Shown here one piece after another: positions 47,131 through 58,573 of a stretch of 64,000 nucleotides of DNA. This DNA comes from Holothuria scabra (lineage: Eukaryota > Echinodermata > Holothuroidea > Aspidochirotida > Holothuriidae). The stretch's first letter is position 1. The number at the start of each line of letters is the position of its first letter. The notes below the pieces were generated by a model. That model searched no databases and was not told the origin of the DNA. It saw nothing but the letters and a program-made list of their open reading frames with translations. The DNA is taken from the NCBI GenBank assembly GCA_037179385.1, contig CM074187.1:43434879-43498878 (forward strand). The letters run 5' to 3'. Position numbers and translations under genes: made by a program.

Positions 47131-47530
47131 GAAGTGATAACCTGGTACAACCTTTCACACGAGTAATGTTTGCCCACTCTCAAGTGAGAAGTCATGGTGC
47201 GCACCTCTGTAATTCCCTTGACACTAAATAAAGAAATTCCCCCAATATTAATTGGTTTAAGAAGTACTTTCAAAGATATCTGTTCTCCTTATATCTTTTC
47301 TAATTTACTTCTTTTATATATTATTATTATTATTACTATGAGTCTGAAACTCCTTATATGTTTAATTTATGCACTTCCTATATTCGTACAGAAATGCATG
47401 ATGTGTTGTTTTACTATTTTTGAAACGAAAGCTCTGGATTGGACCAGACTGGAAGAGTTTTCAGCCTCATCTGGTTCCCTTTTTTTCTCTTTTGATACGA
47501 TATCATTTATTTATCTGTAATTCTTTTTTT
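47131..47530 (+). pseudogene. LINE 1, continuation after the hAT insertion
   Basis: The frame resumes GSDNLVQPFTRVMFAHSQVR, an in-frame stop follows DTK, then RNSPNINWFKKYFQRYL, the usual end of such LINE proteins. A short ATT repeat (47319-47336) and non-coding sequence follow, probably its 3' UTR. The 3' limit is uncertain. Confidence 0.7.
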
Positions 47531-47539
47531 GGAAATAAG

Positions 47540-49085
47540 AAGAATCATTTTACCCTGCTGTTTTACCCTGCTTCTCTTAGATACTTGAAAAACTTATTTT
47601 TTTTACAGATTATATAAATTTCTGATAGGCAACAATTCTACTTATGACTACCAGTTTAGTTTTCTTCCAGGTCGCTCAACTTCTCATGCTCTTATTCATT
47701 TTTGTGATACTGTCATGAATGCCTTTGAGCATAATAATTACGTATCTGGTACTTTTATCGATCTCTCAAAGGCTTTTGACACCCTTGATCATAAAGTTTT
47801 ATTAAGTAAGCTTGAGTATTATGGAGTTAGATGCTTGTCCCTCAACTGGTTTAGAAGTTACCTTTCCGATAGACAACAGTATGTTACAATTAGTAATGCA
47901 CATTCTGACCTTAAGCCTATTACTTGTGGTGTCCCACAAGTGTTCGATTTTAGGTCCGCTCCTCTTCATTATCTATGTCAATGACCTAGCTAGTAAGACC
48001 AAAGCTAGTAATAAACTACACATTATTTCTTATGCTGATGATACTTATCTCTTCTATTCAAGTCCTGACCAATTGAAATTGTTAGAAACTGTTCAAAAAG
48101 AATTTGAAAAAGTTCGCGATTGGTTTTGTGTAAACAAACTATCGCTTAATGTCAAGAAGACCACCTCTGTATTTTTTCGACCCCACCTTAAGCCTCTTCA
48201 TACTAGTATCAAATATATTGAACTCTGTGGCGTAAAAATTATTGTTTCAAGTAAATCAAAGTTCCTTGGAGTGGTTATTGACCAACATCTTACATGGAAT
48301 GATCTTATTCTTTATATAAGTAGAAAGTATCGAAGGGGGTTGGTATTCTAAGCCATTTACGTCACCATCTACCTAGACATGGTCTCCTCACGCTGTATAA
48401 TTCACTGATCAGCTGATCCTTCCTTACTTATCCTATTGCAACGTTGTTTAGGCGGTGCTTTACCAACTAGGATCCAGTCACTCTTTATACTTCAGAAAAG
48501 ATGTGTGCGCATTATTTCCAGTAAGCACCGCCTGCATCATACCACCCCTTTATTTGCTAATCTCAAAATTCTTTCTATTTATAACCTTAATTGTTACTGC
48601 AATGGTATGTTCATGTACACTTGGTTTCATGGTACTTGTCCAGTAATATTTAATAAGTATTTTCACATCTGCGGTGTGGCTCATGCCTAGCATACACCCT
48701 CTGCAAGTAATATTTCTGTCCCATTGTTTAGATTTAAATCCTCTCAGCTCAGCATTAGATACGTAGGTATTAAATTACGAAACTCCATCCCCAACAATAT
48801 AAGAAATTGTTTTCATGTTAACCCTTTCAGAAGAACGCTTAAAGATCATCTCCTTCATATATATAGCAATAACTTTTAAGATACATTTTCTTTCCTCCTA
48901 CTTGTTGTATTTTCGTTAATCTGTGTATGTGTTGTGTCGGGGTGATTACCCCTATAAGCTTTCCAAGCTTCCTGTAATCACTCCTCAGACTCTTCCTATT
49001 CTTTTATTTTTTGTATTTCTTTACATATGTCTGTCTATAAATGAGAATGAGTCTAAAATAAAGTTTTAAGAAACTGAACTAAATT
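47540..49085 (+). pseudogene. LINE 2, 5'-truncated non-LTR reverse transcriptase, decayed
   Basis: Reverse-transcriptase landmarks in order: YQFSFLPGRSTSHALIHF (47660), FIDLSKAFDTLDH (about 47755), GVPQ at 47927, ILGPLLFIIYVNDL (47948), then the catalytic YADD box (SYADDTYLFYS, about 48028), KFLGVVIDQHLTWND (48258), FILQKRCVRIISSKHR (48481), and the C-terminus KLRNSIPNNIRNCF to a stop at about 48880. Broken by a one-base insertion right after GVPQ (about 47940), further shifts near 48335-48430, and stops. A 3' UTR with GGGGTGATTACCCC follows, ending near AATAAAGTTTTAAG. Jockey/CR1-like by motif pattern; clade not settled. Inactive. Confidence 0.9.
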
Positions 49086-49264
49086 GGTGCATTTCAATTG
49101 AAAAAACAAAAAACAAAAAGAAATGAAAAAAAAAAACGAAACGAGTTAGCTACACAAGTTTTTATAGCTCTGTTTCTTACTTCATATTCCACAATTTCGC
49201 AATGAAGAATGTTAAACTTCGATAAAATGACGTTTACGATTGGTATTGGTTGTTTCCTTTATAG

Positions 49265-49359
49265 TGACACGTATTTTAGGTCAAACAGCAACATACCACC
49301 TCCGCAGTACAATGACTTCAAGGGCCCATTTTGGTACAATGACATCTCAATTCAGTTCA
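49265..49359 (+). CDS. Candidate exon, unknown protein
   Basis: Acceptor TTGGTTGTTTCCTTTATAG, donor TTCA followed by GTATGT. The frame (phase 2 in, 1 out) reads DTYFRSNSNIPPPQYNDF and then PFWYNDISIQF, clearly protein-like. Followed after an 81-bp intron by 49441. Unidentified; it could be extracellular, given its aromatic and proline-rich character. Confidence 0.4.
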
Positions 49360-49440
49360 GTATGTTTTGCATAAAGACATATGAAATAATATTATATGAC
49401 GTGAAATGAACTTTTATGGCATCGCTGTACCCTTCCACAG

Positions 49441-49522
49441 ATTTTACGTGTAAATTATTATTACACCGAACCTCTGTAATTTGGGAGTATTACGGTAGGA
49501 AAATTATTTACGGCAATGTATG
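49441..49522 (+). CDS. Candidate exon following 49265-49359
   Basis: Acceptor TCGCTGTACCCTTCCACAG, donor TATG followed by GTAAGTG, both strong. Joined in phase 1 it reads FTCKLLLHRTSVIWEYYGRK and ends IIYGNV plus two bases (phase 2 out). The other two frames have stops. No family recognised. Confidence 0.4.
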
Positions 49523-51272
49523 GTAAGTGTCCTTTTTTAAGAGGAAGACTGATACAGAAAGCTATACGGACTGGAAGACGGACCAAAGCTTAGTCATCCG
49601 GGCATGGGGACGACAAGAGCGTGATCTCTGTTATTGTAGGGCTTAAGGCAGACGGTGAATTCCGGCGGGGAGAGATCTAACTGGGGACAGCGAAATTTTT
49701 TCGCTAAACTGAAACTGGTTAAACGCAAAATGGTGCCTCCTAACTGCTTACGCGAAGGTATGATTCATAAAAAAAAAAATACATGGTTGGAATGCCAGGA
49801 ACTGCTGTTTGTTAGGTGGTTGTACACATTGGATTAAGTATTGAAAAGGACTGTTGGCTATCCTGGGAGGGACCCCCTTTGGGAAATTTTTTACCTTTTA
49901 TGAGGGCTGAGATGCAAATTGGTTCTATATCGGAAACATTTTGAAGCATATTTAAACAACCATGACGGTCATTTCGACTCTCTCTCCTCCTGCTTGGTCA
50001 GACTCGGTCAGAATGCTTCTGGGGGATATTACCCCCCACTAGCTTACCTAGTCCCACTTCATGCGGAGGTGAGACATGGCCCCCACCCTTCCTATTACGT
50101 TACCTTAGGCTCCCCAGGCTCCTGCAAGCCTCACTTTGAACAAAACCCTTTTGAAAAAAATCCCTTTTTTACCAGTGAGTTTTTTGTTTCTGTACGTGTT
50201 ACCGTGCCATTAACTTCCGGACCGAGGATGCCTTGCATTGTGGTAAAGACGATATTAACACGTCGCACTAAATGGCTCCATATAACCATTAATTTACTGA
50301 TCACAATTATTTAATCGAATATGCAATTAGATTAGAGATACCGTAAAATCGACCTCCCGATTCTCAGCTATTAAAAATTGAATAATCGAATCAGTAAGGG
50401 AAACCTAGCTTAAGTAAGCCTATACATAATTATTCGTGCCTCGTTTGCTGTACCGATAGCTGCATCTACGTTGGCGCTACATATCTCCATTTTTCTCAAT
50501 TTACCGCTCTTAACGTCCTAACCATTTTGTTCTAGATCTCCCACTAAACCCCCAGCCACTTCGACTCTCTTTGCCTTCCTGTTGCTTCATTTATTTAAAC
50601 TTCAAATGAACGTATATGTTAATTTAGGACAGGGTTAGTCAACTATGAATAAAACATTTCGCTTATATGTAATCCTTTAAACCCATTTCAAGGTCTGGTG
50701 GGTACGTGATGTTCTTGGTTCCGACATGCAAATTTTCACCTTACTCGCTTCATCCTTTAAGACTTTTTATGTTATTCTTTTGGTCAACCGTTCTTGATTA
50801 TCTGGTCAAGATCTACTGATCGTGCATAATAAATATAATATCACCCGCATCTGACCATTAACCCATTTTATGTATAAGTCTGCGGAAAATTATCTTAGTC
50901 AAGTTTTTATATTTCAAAATTTTGTCAGATGTTTACTCTCCTGTGCTGTTACCTGAAGGAATTTAAATGTCAGACGAGGGCTTAAACTGGGTATTTCCAT
51001 TCTTCATGCTTCACACAGATTTTCTCTGAAAGTTGCACCATAATCAGCTTGTTACAATTCTGTATCATCTAGCTAATAGTCACACGAACGTTTGGAAGGG
51101 ATTGCCTCTTTTTTTTTATCATATATGGATGTTAACACGCCAAACCAAAACATATTTGCTCATATACCCCAACAGCCTACAGCGGTGGCACGTACCTTAA
51201 TGAATACGGCGTCAGTTCAAGTCTTCCTATCGGATAGACTATATTTACACTTGATGGCCACCTGTATGCAAT
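49523..51272. other. Stretch without supported genes
   Basis: A 131-codon frame at 49919-50314 is compositionally uneven and has no splice or domain support. A frame at 51092-51295 directly precedes the better ORF at 51273 in another phase. Not called. Confidence 0.4.
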
Positions 51273-51563
51273 TTGTATTATCTAAAATTTCTTAAGGAAA
51301 TTCGTGTTTCCAATTTTATGGTTGAACAGTATAGTATCCGAGGAGAAAACTTGAGAATGCCGTTCGAGAGACAACCATTACAAATAAGTTATCCCTATAC
51401 AGTCAAACCCGATATACAGTGTCCTCCTTTATCGGAACAAACTGCAGATATTAAATTTACCGGTTCTGGATATATATTGTACTCAAATACAGCAAATTTT
51501 ATTCATTCGGACTATTGTGTCCTAGGGCTTGATCTTTGTCCACCGAACCCAATTTTGGGTTAA
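51273..51563 (+). CDS. ORF for a protein-like segment, possibly extracellular; unidentified
   Basis: Ninety-six sense codons with TTG at the 5' edge, so the true 5' boundary is probably a splice acceptor (ATCTAAAATTTCTTAAG, exon from 51298). The peptide includes RVSNFMVEQYSIRGENLRM, VKPDIQCPPLSEQTAD, GSGYILYSNTANFIHSDYCV and LDLCPPNPILG. Three cysteines and a GSGYILYSN..DYC pattern recall the ectodomain just before the first membrane helix in Methuselah/adhesion-like receptors. That is a weak resemblance, not an identification. It ends at TAA 51561-51563, or splices at TTTTGG/GTTAAT. The upstream frame at 51092 ends in this region in another phase, so a degraded gene is possible. Confidence 0.42.
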   Translation: MYYLKFLKEIRVSNFMVEQYSIRGENLRMPFERQPLQISYPYTVKPDIQCPPLSEQTADIKFTGSGYILYSNTANFIHSDYCVLGLDLCPPNPILG

Positions 51564-52066
51564 TTTGTATTCCAGTCAGGGCGCTATTTCGGTCATTTGC
51601 GACTACGATTCGATCGTCGAGTCTAGCCATTCGACAGTGTGGCACATATTGCCAATGACTTTTGAAGTATTTTGAAAAAATATTATCAAAAGGAACATTT
51701 TTAGGAGTTAATTATAGGAATAATGGTAGTAATAAATTATTTTGAAAACGGCTCATTGAGTGGGGTCATGAAATTCAACAAATTTTCAAAACCTGTCAAG
51801 GATCCTTCACATGACAAAATAGTGGTCAGACTTAGACAATCCCCATATACTACATACAAATAACTGTTTTATTGAATGAGTATTTTGAGGTTAAATTCGG
51901 TTTTCAAAAATTCGTGACCAGACACTTTTTCAAAATAGGCACAAAACCGTTGCAAGTCAAGACACCATAAAATTAAAAATTTTAGCTTTTCCCTTAATTA
52001 TTGGATATGAAACTTGGCTTATTATGCTCCAGGGCGAACCATGATGAGCATGGTCCTTATGTGTAG

Positions 52067-52181
52067 TCAGAACACCCTCTCTACGTGATGTGTAATATGA
52101 GCTACTCTGCAAATAATTTGATGTCAATCGAAAAAGCTTTGTCAATTGAGAGTTTGGTAGACTGTAGTTTGGGTGACTCCC
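52067..52181 (-). mobile_element. TTAA-flanked MITE, family A, fragment
   Basis: AACACCCTCTCTACGTGATG, GTAATATGAGCTACTCTGCA, AGACTGTAGTTTGGGTGACT and CCC, then TTAA (52182-52185). The left part is missing. Confidence 0.68.
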
Positions 52182-52318
52182 TTAAGTTGGGTTTAAAAGG
52201 TTGAACTACAAATCCCCAAGCAATGCATATCTTCAGCAAAACAACAATACAATTGCGAGACGGATTTCATGATGTCCCATATAGCTTTCAAATCTTCCAA
52301 AATGGCCCCAGTCGATCC

Positions 52319-52646
52319 CTAAAGGTCGAGAACAGTCCTCCAAAACTTGTTTTAAGCAAAAGCTAAATCTCACAATTTTCTTTTCACTCCTCTTCAAAGT
52401 ATCTTATATAATATTTTAGACTTTTTACTAAAAGTCCCCTCGACTCTCTGGCGAAGAGCCAAGGGGCGAAAACCAAACATATTTTAGACTTCAATATTGC
52501 ATATTTATGGTAAACCAAGAAATGACTCCCAGTAAATTTCATATTTGAGGAGTAAAATACTGTCACATGGCCCAAAAGATCCAATCCATGAATCAGGACA
52601 GTGTACTACCCCACTTCCATTTTGGGTGACTGCATACTGTTGCCCT
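52319..52646 (+). mobile_element. TTAA-type MITE, family B, with insert
   Basis: CTAAAGGTCGAGAACAGTCC at the left, AATCTCACAATTTTCTTTTC inside, GTCACATGGCCCAAAAGATC, TACTGTTGCCC at the right. Longer than the 21.2-kb copy because of an extra segment near 52435-52480 containing CGACTCTCTGGCGAAGAGCC. Confidence 0.7.
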
Positions 52647-52649
52647 TTG

Positions 52650-54159
52650 AGGGTTTGGAGACATGAATATGGTAAAGTTGGGTTTTGATGTGAAGACCAC
52701 TGAAAACCTTGGAAATAGCCACGAATTCTGTCAAAATCCTCCAAATTGATCATTTTATGGGATCAATTCTGATTTGCACTTGATCATGAATAAACATGAG
52801 CTAAACTATGCACATCTTGCGATGTTGAGAAAGGGACATACCATATATTGCTAATGTTATCCCTTGTTTTTAAAATCTTTATTTCAAAGACAATTGTGAC
52901 ATTAAGATGTCCTTGTGGTGTTATGTTGGAAGTTTAAATAGTTTCATCGAATACCATTAGTAGCAGAATTGACAACGAAAATGACAATAATCTTGCTGTG
53001 CAACACTGCACATCATTATTTTTGCTCTGGCAAAAGGCTGCTCCTATCCAGAAACATTAAAAATTTGAAGCGATATATATCAAGAATGGTAAAAGATATT
53101 TCCAAAATTCCAACATATTTTCCCTGTAAATCCCACCCTTTAAAGGGAAATACTGCATTTGTTTTGCAAGAAAAAATCATCCTTTTAAAACTAATACGTA
53201 TTGACACAGGTCGATAGTTATTCAAAAATAAGAAAGGATGGCAGACTTCTTTTCAAGAAATAAGTTTCCCACAAATAGAAATTCAGTGTTTGCTGCTCAA
53301 GAATAATTTGCTCAAACTTTCAATATTTCAAATGATGAATCGCCCATGGCTCTTCTTGCGCATGATATTTTGAAAAGATGTAGATGTAGATGCGTGGATA
53401 AGCATTGTATTGCATACTCTAGGGCCCATTCTAGAGAAAATTTTCTTTCTAGGTCTATACCCTACGTGCCAACTGATGCCACCGCTACACTTTGACAACG
53501 TACATATCGACTGTCGCTGTCCTTAACATTTGACCGTCACTGCAGGAGCAAACAGGTACACCACAGGTTTTTTTCGTATTTTATGAAATATGAAGTATTA
53601 AATAGTTGCAGTCTTTGTCAAAATCCATGAGCAGTCTTGAAAACTCTCTTTTCGCCACTCTTAACATGCATCTACTATACATGAGTTAATTCTATAAACA
53701 TTTCTTTTGATGATTTGATGAGGACCACTTCAGTAGAATTAGGCTGTTTGAATATCCCTGGCAATTTTAAAGGTTGTTCAATTGCCTCACTCCAAAATCA
53801 TTACCAAATCTGGTGATGGCGTTATTCCTAATTAAACATATTATGAAAAGTCAAGCAAATTGAAATTTTCAGGTGTGCTTTAGTCCGTAGCGTGAAAGTT
53901 TGAAATATTGACAACCATGACGTTACTAACACGACTCCGAAAGTGCTATTTTTCATAAGTTTTAAAAGCTCAGCCCCATAGAACCTCCGCCAGTGTCCAT
54001 TTCCTCACTTTCAAGCCCGCCAGTGTCGGCCTAAGAATGTTCCCGGACGAAATGTTTTGTTCACAGAAGCGTCCACAAAGGTTGGTCCGAAATGTGGCAA
54101 TAAGCGAGTTCGGTAATTTGATTTGGGGATTATGTAACATGGGCAAATCTTCCAAATCC
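52650..54159. other. Stretch without supported genes
   Basis: Overlapping opposite-strand frames at 52969-53225 have no splice or domain support. No repeat family recognised. Confidence 0.4.
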
Positions 54160-54375
54160 GCGAGTTTGGTCTAACGGTAGAACCTCTGCCTCTGACGAGG
54201 AAGGCCCGGACTCGATGCCCAGGTCGAGTCATGCTAAAAACTCTAAAAATGAAACCTTCCTGCAGTTTTGCGTGATTCTCGGCATAAGTATAGACTAGGA
54301 GAAACAAGCCCTTGAGTCACAACTTGAAAAAGGTCGTGGTCCGCTCGCTTGGACCAATAGGTTGGAAGGGAGCAT
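54160..54375 (+). mobile_element. tRNA-derived SINE with the best-kept tRNA-like head
   Basis: GGTCTAACGGTAGAACCTCT (A-box-like), GACGAGGAAGGCCCGGACTC, GGACTCGATGCCC (B-box-like), then the family body CATGCTAAAAACTCTAAAAA, AGAAACAAGCCCTTGAGTCA, CAACTTGAAAAAGGTCGTGG and the tail GGACCAATAGGTTGGAAGGG. Overall length about 215 bp. The parent tRNA was not assigned. Confidence 0.85.
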
Positions 54376-55425
54376 ATTACCATTACAAGGTGTATTAATG
54401 CGTCCATTTGTTCGCCCTCAGATAGAGTCCCTAAAAGGAGCACTTTTTTGATATGTTATGGAATGAGCTGGGGTTTTCTGTAATTTTCTTTTTGGAAAGT
54501 ATATTAAATGAAGTACCATTTGTGAAAAAATTGGCTCAATTAAAGCAATTTTGTGGAAATTATGGGCCTTAGAAGCTGGCGGAGGCATACCGAGATTTTA
54601 GTGAAAAACAAGGCTCGGAAAAGGTGGTTTGAACTTTGAGGTGAAATAGCAAAAAAGCTTTTAGAGGCCCGTTTACTTTTTGGATTTAGTGTGTAAGTCA
54701 ATGGGGAAATTAATGGGGATATGCTCCCTGGAAACTGGGCCGGAAAACTCCATCTTAGTAGCTAACTCTAAATCGTTGGGATAAAAATACGCTCCGGCAC
54801 CTGCGACACGTGCTCCAAAATTTGAGTGGGATGAATCCTACTGAGATTTTCCTGGAATCATTCTTCCCTAGTCCATTCTTAATATAAGGAGGAATTTTAA
54901 GTGCCCTTTTGGCCGGCAGTAGGTTATACCTTTATTGCCTTTTGGTTGGTATAAAAATTTAAATCTGCCTCAAAGTAGGCATGTGACTCCTATTTTCATT
55001 CGGTTAGTAGTTTATGCTTTGTCAGTTTGACGCATGTACTGCACGAAAAAAGGGGAACTCAGTGTATACAACCCATGTCTATGTACTAAGCCCGGATGCA
55101 TCCTACTGCCACAATTCACTACGTGGCAACTAATTAAGGAAAACTCTTAATGAGGACAAATATGACACTTTACTGGTCGCACACTTTTTTGGAAAGTGTT
55201 TAAGGTGTATGTACATACCAAAGCCGAAACCTGATGAGTTTTTCGGAGGACGCAGTTTCGTTTTTTCTTAAGACAAATAGGGGGAATTTTAATATAAACA
55301 ATTTCAAAACAATTGTTTGAATTTTCATCAAAATAATCCCTTATTTTTGCCACATCTGCTACTTTTTCATAACTGTCTTTTCTTTTGTTATGTTTGTTTT
55401 TGTTTTGTTTCGCTTTTCTTGACAG
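54376..55425. other. Stretch without supported genes
   Basis: No coding support. It ends in a long pyrimidine tract (GTTTTGTTTCGCTTTTCTTG) that serves the acceptor of the 25-nt candidate exon. Confidence 0.4.
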
Positions 55426-55450
55426 AAAGAGTTGTCATTCCTGTCGAAAG
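55426..55450 (+). CDS. Candidate 25-nt microexon
   Basis: Lies between an excellent acceptor (TTTCGCTTTTCTTGACAG) and an excellent donor (CGAAAG followed by GTGAGTAC). The frame KELSFLSK plus one base (phase 0 in, 1 out) fits the next candidate exon at 56673. All three frames are open over so short a span, so the frame comes only from the chain. Confidence 0.35.
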
Positions 55451-56096
55451 GTGAGTACTGTTCAATAACATATCTCTACAAACAACGTTGTCCGGATAAA
55501 AAATCATATCTGAAAGACATCTTTAATCATATCACTGCATGCAGCCTGTATATAGCGTGATACATTTTAAATTGTGGGCTCTGTTACCTGATACAACGAC
55601 CGCATTAACGACTCGACTGACGAGCTGTTAGTTCTGTTCTGTTTTAAAATGAACTTGAATAATTCATTATGTCTTGTTAAAATATTCATACAGTATTTTC
55701 AAATCGACTTTTTTTATAAGCAGCCATGCCTTGTATCTCGTATGCAATCTTCAAACGGTAGCCAAAATGCCAAAACTCTGAAACTTTCTTCTACCTCTCT
55801 GGGAATGAATAATTATGTCACGTGACTTAAGGAGTCTTATGTAGGCTGTAAGTTGGTTTGCCCTTCTTTGAATGCACTCGTATTTTACTTGACACTTGAA
55901 GATGCAGTGAAGATGTAATACAACGTTTAATATTTAAATATTTTATACAGAGAAAAGAAAGCTATACCTTTGCTTAGTGAAACGATTAACAGTCTTTTGA
56001 TAGTCTCAAGTTCACTTAGTGAGGTTACACGTTTTTAGAGAAAAGGTTGATTTCTTAACATAAGTAATGTGTTTCATACTTGTTTAGCGTATGCTA

Positions 56097-56480
56097 TCAA
56101 GCATTATGCTCATTCAAAGCAAACAAATGTTGTTCGCAAATTCCTGGTTGATTGGTAGACTTCTTACGGGTAACTATGCAGGCCACAGGTAATAGGGTAT
56201 TGTGATACACAAGTATAAATGTCTTCCACCAAATAAAGATAATTAGACCGATGAGAAGAGAGCCCAACATAGTCAAAATATGTTTTAAAAAGTAAAATCT
56301 GGGAGGTTTTTTAATTTCTTTTTTTAAACGAATAAACAAAATAAAAGTTAAAAGATAACAATTTGCATATGTACCACCTGACAAGTCTGAGCTCCAGCTG
56401 CTTGAACGACTCGACTTTAAAGGTTGAGAAACAATATTTACGATATATGGCACCTTAAATGGCACCTTAAGTGGCATCAA
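56097..56480 (-). other. Uncertain minus-strand frame with a hydrophobic segment
   Basis: A 127-codon frame containing one hydrophobic run (TMLGSLLIGLIIFIWW). It overlaps the 12-bp array at its start and has no homology or splice support. Listed because a membrane protein cannot be excluded. Confidence 0.12.
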
Positions 56481-56588
56481 AAGTGGTGACTAAAGTGACA
56501 CCTAAAATGCATCTAAAGTGGCATCTTAAGTTCACCTAAAGTGCACGCAAGATGAACCTAAAGTGGCACCTAACATGGCACCTAAAGA
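56449..56588 (+). repeat. Tandem array of a 12-bp unit
   Basis: About twelve degenerate copies of TGGCACCTAAAG, for example TGGCACCTTAAA, TGGCATCTTAAG, TGAACCTAAAG and TGGCACCTAACA. A few units are 11 bp. Confidence 0.88.
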
Positions 56589-56672
56589 AGCTTCTACAGT
56601 CTATCATTATAAGGAGATTTATTTTAGACATTAGAAAAACGAATTCCATTCATTCATCTCCCATTTTTATAG

Positions 56673-56709
56673 CTTACCACGTTGTTGGTGAAAATTGGAA
56701 TCGTCTGTG
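56673..56709 (+). CDS. Candidate 37-nt exon
   Basis: Acceptor CATTCATCTCCCATTTTTATAG, donor TGTG followed by GTGAGTAG, both strong. In phase 1 it reads YHVVGENWNRL plus two bases (phase 2 out). It fits the exons at 55426 and 58000 in frame. The motif is not recognised. Confidence 0.38.
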
Positions 56710-57427
56710 GTGAGTAGATTTTCCCTTTTAAGTCGGTGACTAAAAGACAGAAATTCTCAATTGGCAGAGCACTTTGATGGACATCAAATCAAAAATAAAA
56801 ATGTAGAGTATCTCATTTTACACATGGTGTGCTGAAAGTGTGGTGATCACTTAAGTCATTGTATACTCTTCAAGGCTAGTTATCTAGTTAGTTAATTATT
56901 AAGTAAGCAAGCAAGTAAGCAAGCAAGCTGGAATTCAGAGTTCAGCAGAGTTTCTAACCAATTGGTATGCCATGAAGCAATAACAATAGGACAGTAGGTT
57001 TTTTTTCTGGATGGGCTTTAGAAAGTTGTGGGAGGGGAAGTGGACGGGGGGAAGTAGACAGGCTAATTGGGAGAATTGAGTTTGTCTAGTATGATGAATA
57101 AATTCCTTTAGCTGGTGTTTTAAACGCCACATATCTGAAGCTGACATCTCTTAAGCTATGCAAATCTTTTTTTTCACAGAGACCGCGTGTATGGTTGAGA
57201 CATGTACAAGTTATGTCCTAGTGTTCGCACTAAGAAATTGAATCGAGGGCCTCATTCATGATTTTGAGGGATCCATTTGCAATATGGAGGCGGATCGACT
57301 CCGTAATAATTATTAATTGGTGCAATAAGGTCTCTTTTATCTAAATACTGACAGTGACAGGTACACGAAAGATGTGCCCATTTTGGGAACGTTAACTTAA
57401 TAGGGTTTGTTCGCTGAAGCTGTAGTC

Positions 57428-57597
57428 CATTGGTGTACGAGGTGGGGTGCAGTGGGGCACTCGCCCGGGAAAAACAGCTGGTCCATTCGGGCAAAACATG
57501 AGAAAACATGATAAATTGTGCCATTGCTTGGGCAAAGATTGCTTTTGCCCCCTCAAAAAATTACCCCCCTCAAAAAATTACCCCCCGCACGCCTATG
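57428..57597. mobile_element. hAT-type MITE with perfect 8-bp target duplication
   Basis: A 170-bp element with ends CATTGGTGTACG and GCACGCCTATG (imperfect inverted repeats), flanked by CTGTAGTC at 57420-57427 and 57598-57605. Contains a duplicated CCCCCCTCAAAAAATTA block. Related to 60214-60366 (TTCGGGCAAAACATG, TTTGCCCCCTCA). Confidence 0.9.
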
Positions 57598-57999
57598 CTG
57601 TAGTCGGATACGGTTACTTTGCTCCGAGTTTTGTCTGGAACTTAGTAGTTTTGGTAATGGAGTTGGGAACAGCCGCGGGAGTCCCCCAGTCTCTTAAATG
57701 CGAATACATGGTATACACCAGTCTTTATCATACACAACTAACAACTGTGTTGATCTCACTAAGATCATTGAGCTAGTTAAAAATGTAGGCCACTCACGGC
57801 AGACCCATCGCCATAACCCTATCAAACAATATGGACGTGGGGAGTGATATAAACGGAAGAGCCAGTTTTTGAAAACAACACGAATAATTGTGTGTAATAA
57901 CTCATGTTAACAGGAGAAAGAGAATATATTGAAATTTTTATGTTTGGTCATACGCTAATTGACTGTAATTTACATCTTAATAAATTCCTTATCTTACAG

Positions 58000-58030
58000 G
58001 TACGGGGATCACTGTATTATTTCTTCGTAG
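58000..58030 (+). CDS. Candidate terminal exon of the 55.4-58.0 kb chain
   Basis: Acceptor AAATTCCTTATCTTACAG. In phase 2 it reads YGDHCIISS and then TAG (58028-58030). With the preceding exons the C-terminus would be YHVVGENWNRLWYGDHCI followed by ISS. Another frame stays open longer (TGITVLFLRRVKILEGLKII) but does not match the phase-2 exit at 56709. Confidence 0.33.
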
Positions 58031-58184
58031 AGTGAAAATTTTGGAGGGGCTAAAAATTATCCGGATGCTTAGGAAAATGGGTTAGGGCCCCGCTTCTTGT
58101 GCACATGTTTGGTGTAGAAGACTGGTAGTCGAGAGGTTGGTCATTTGTGTTTCATTTCGGAAAAAATATCGCCTATGGGTATAG

Positions 58185-58345
58185 TTAGAGGTTTGTACGG
58201 CTCAGTTTCTAACCAATTGGTTTTAGTCGGGCTGACCACTTGTGACTCCACCGACTTGTTTTCCCTTCTTCTTCGAACCAAGCACAATGCCAAGAGGTTC
58301 AATTTTAAATGCTTTCGACCACACCTTCCGGCTGCAAGTCGGATA
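58185..58345 (-). mobile_element. tRNA-derived SINE, partial copy
   Basis: GGCTCAGTTTCTAACCAATT, GGTTTTAGTCGGGCTGACCA, CGACTTGTTTTCCCTTCTTC, CCAAGCACAATGCCAAGAGG. Confidence 0.78.
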
Positions 58346-58573
58346 CTCTAAACACTTGACGAAGCAGCCGGTATCTGCTATGAAGAGCAGAAATACTTAG
58401 AAATTATTCCTTTGGGTTCACTGCTCAGTTCTTTTTCTTAAGTCCTCCCGACCCTCCAGCAAAGGGCCTTTCGGCGAGACCAAACTTTAACTGCTTCGCG
58501 AAGGAGCTATTACGTCCACTGTAGGACAAATCGTAACCCTGAGACCATTAACATTATTGGTGTGTCATGTATG

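Noticed and set aside
49919..50314. 131-codon plus-strand frame
   Set aside because: No recognisable motif and uneven composition. Not supported beyond being open.
54163..54233. Possible functional tRNA gene
   Set aside because: The A- and B-box-like words are followed by the SINE body, and no intact acceptor stem was seen, so it is the SINE head.
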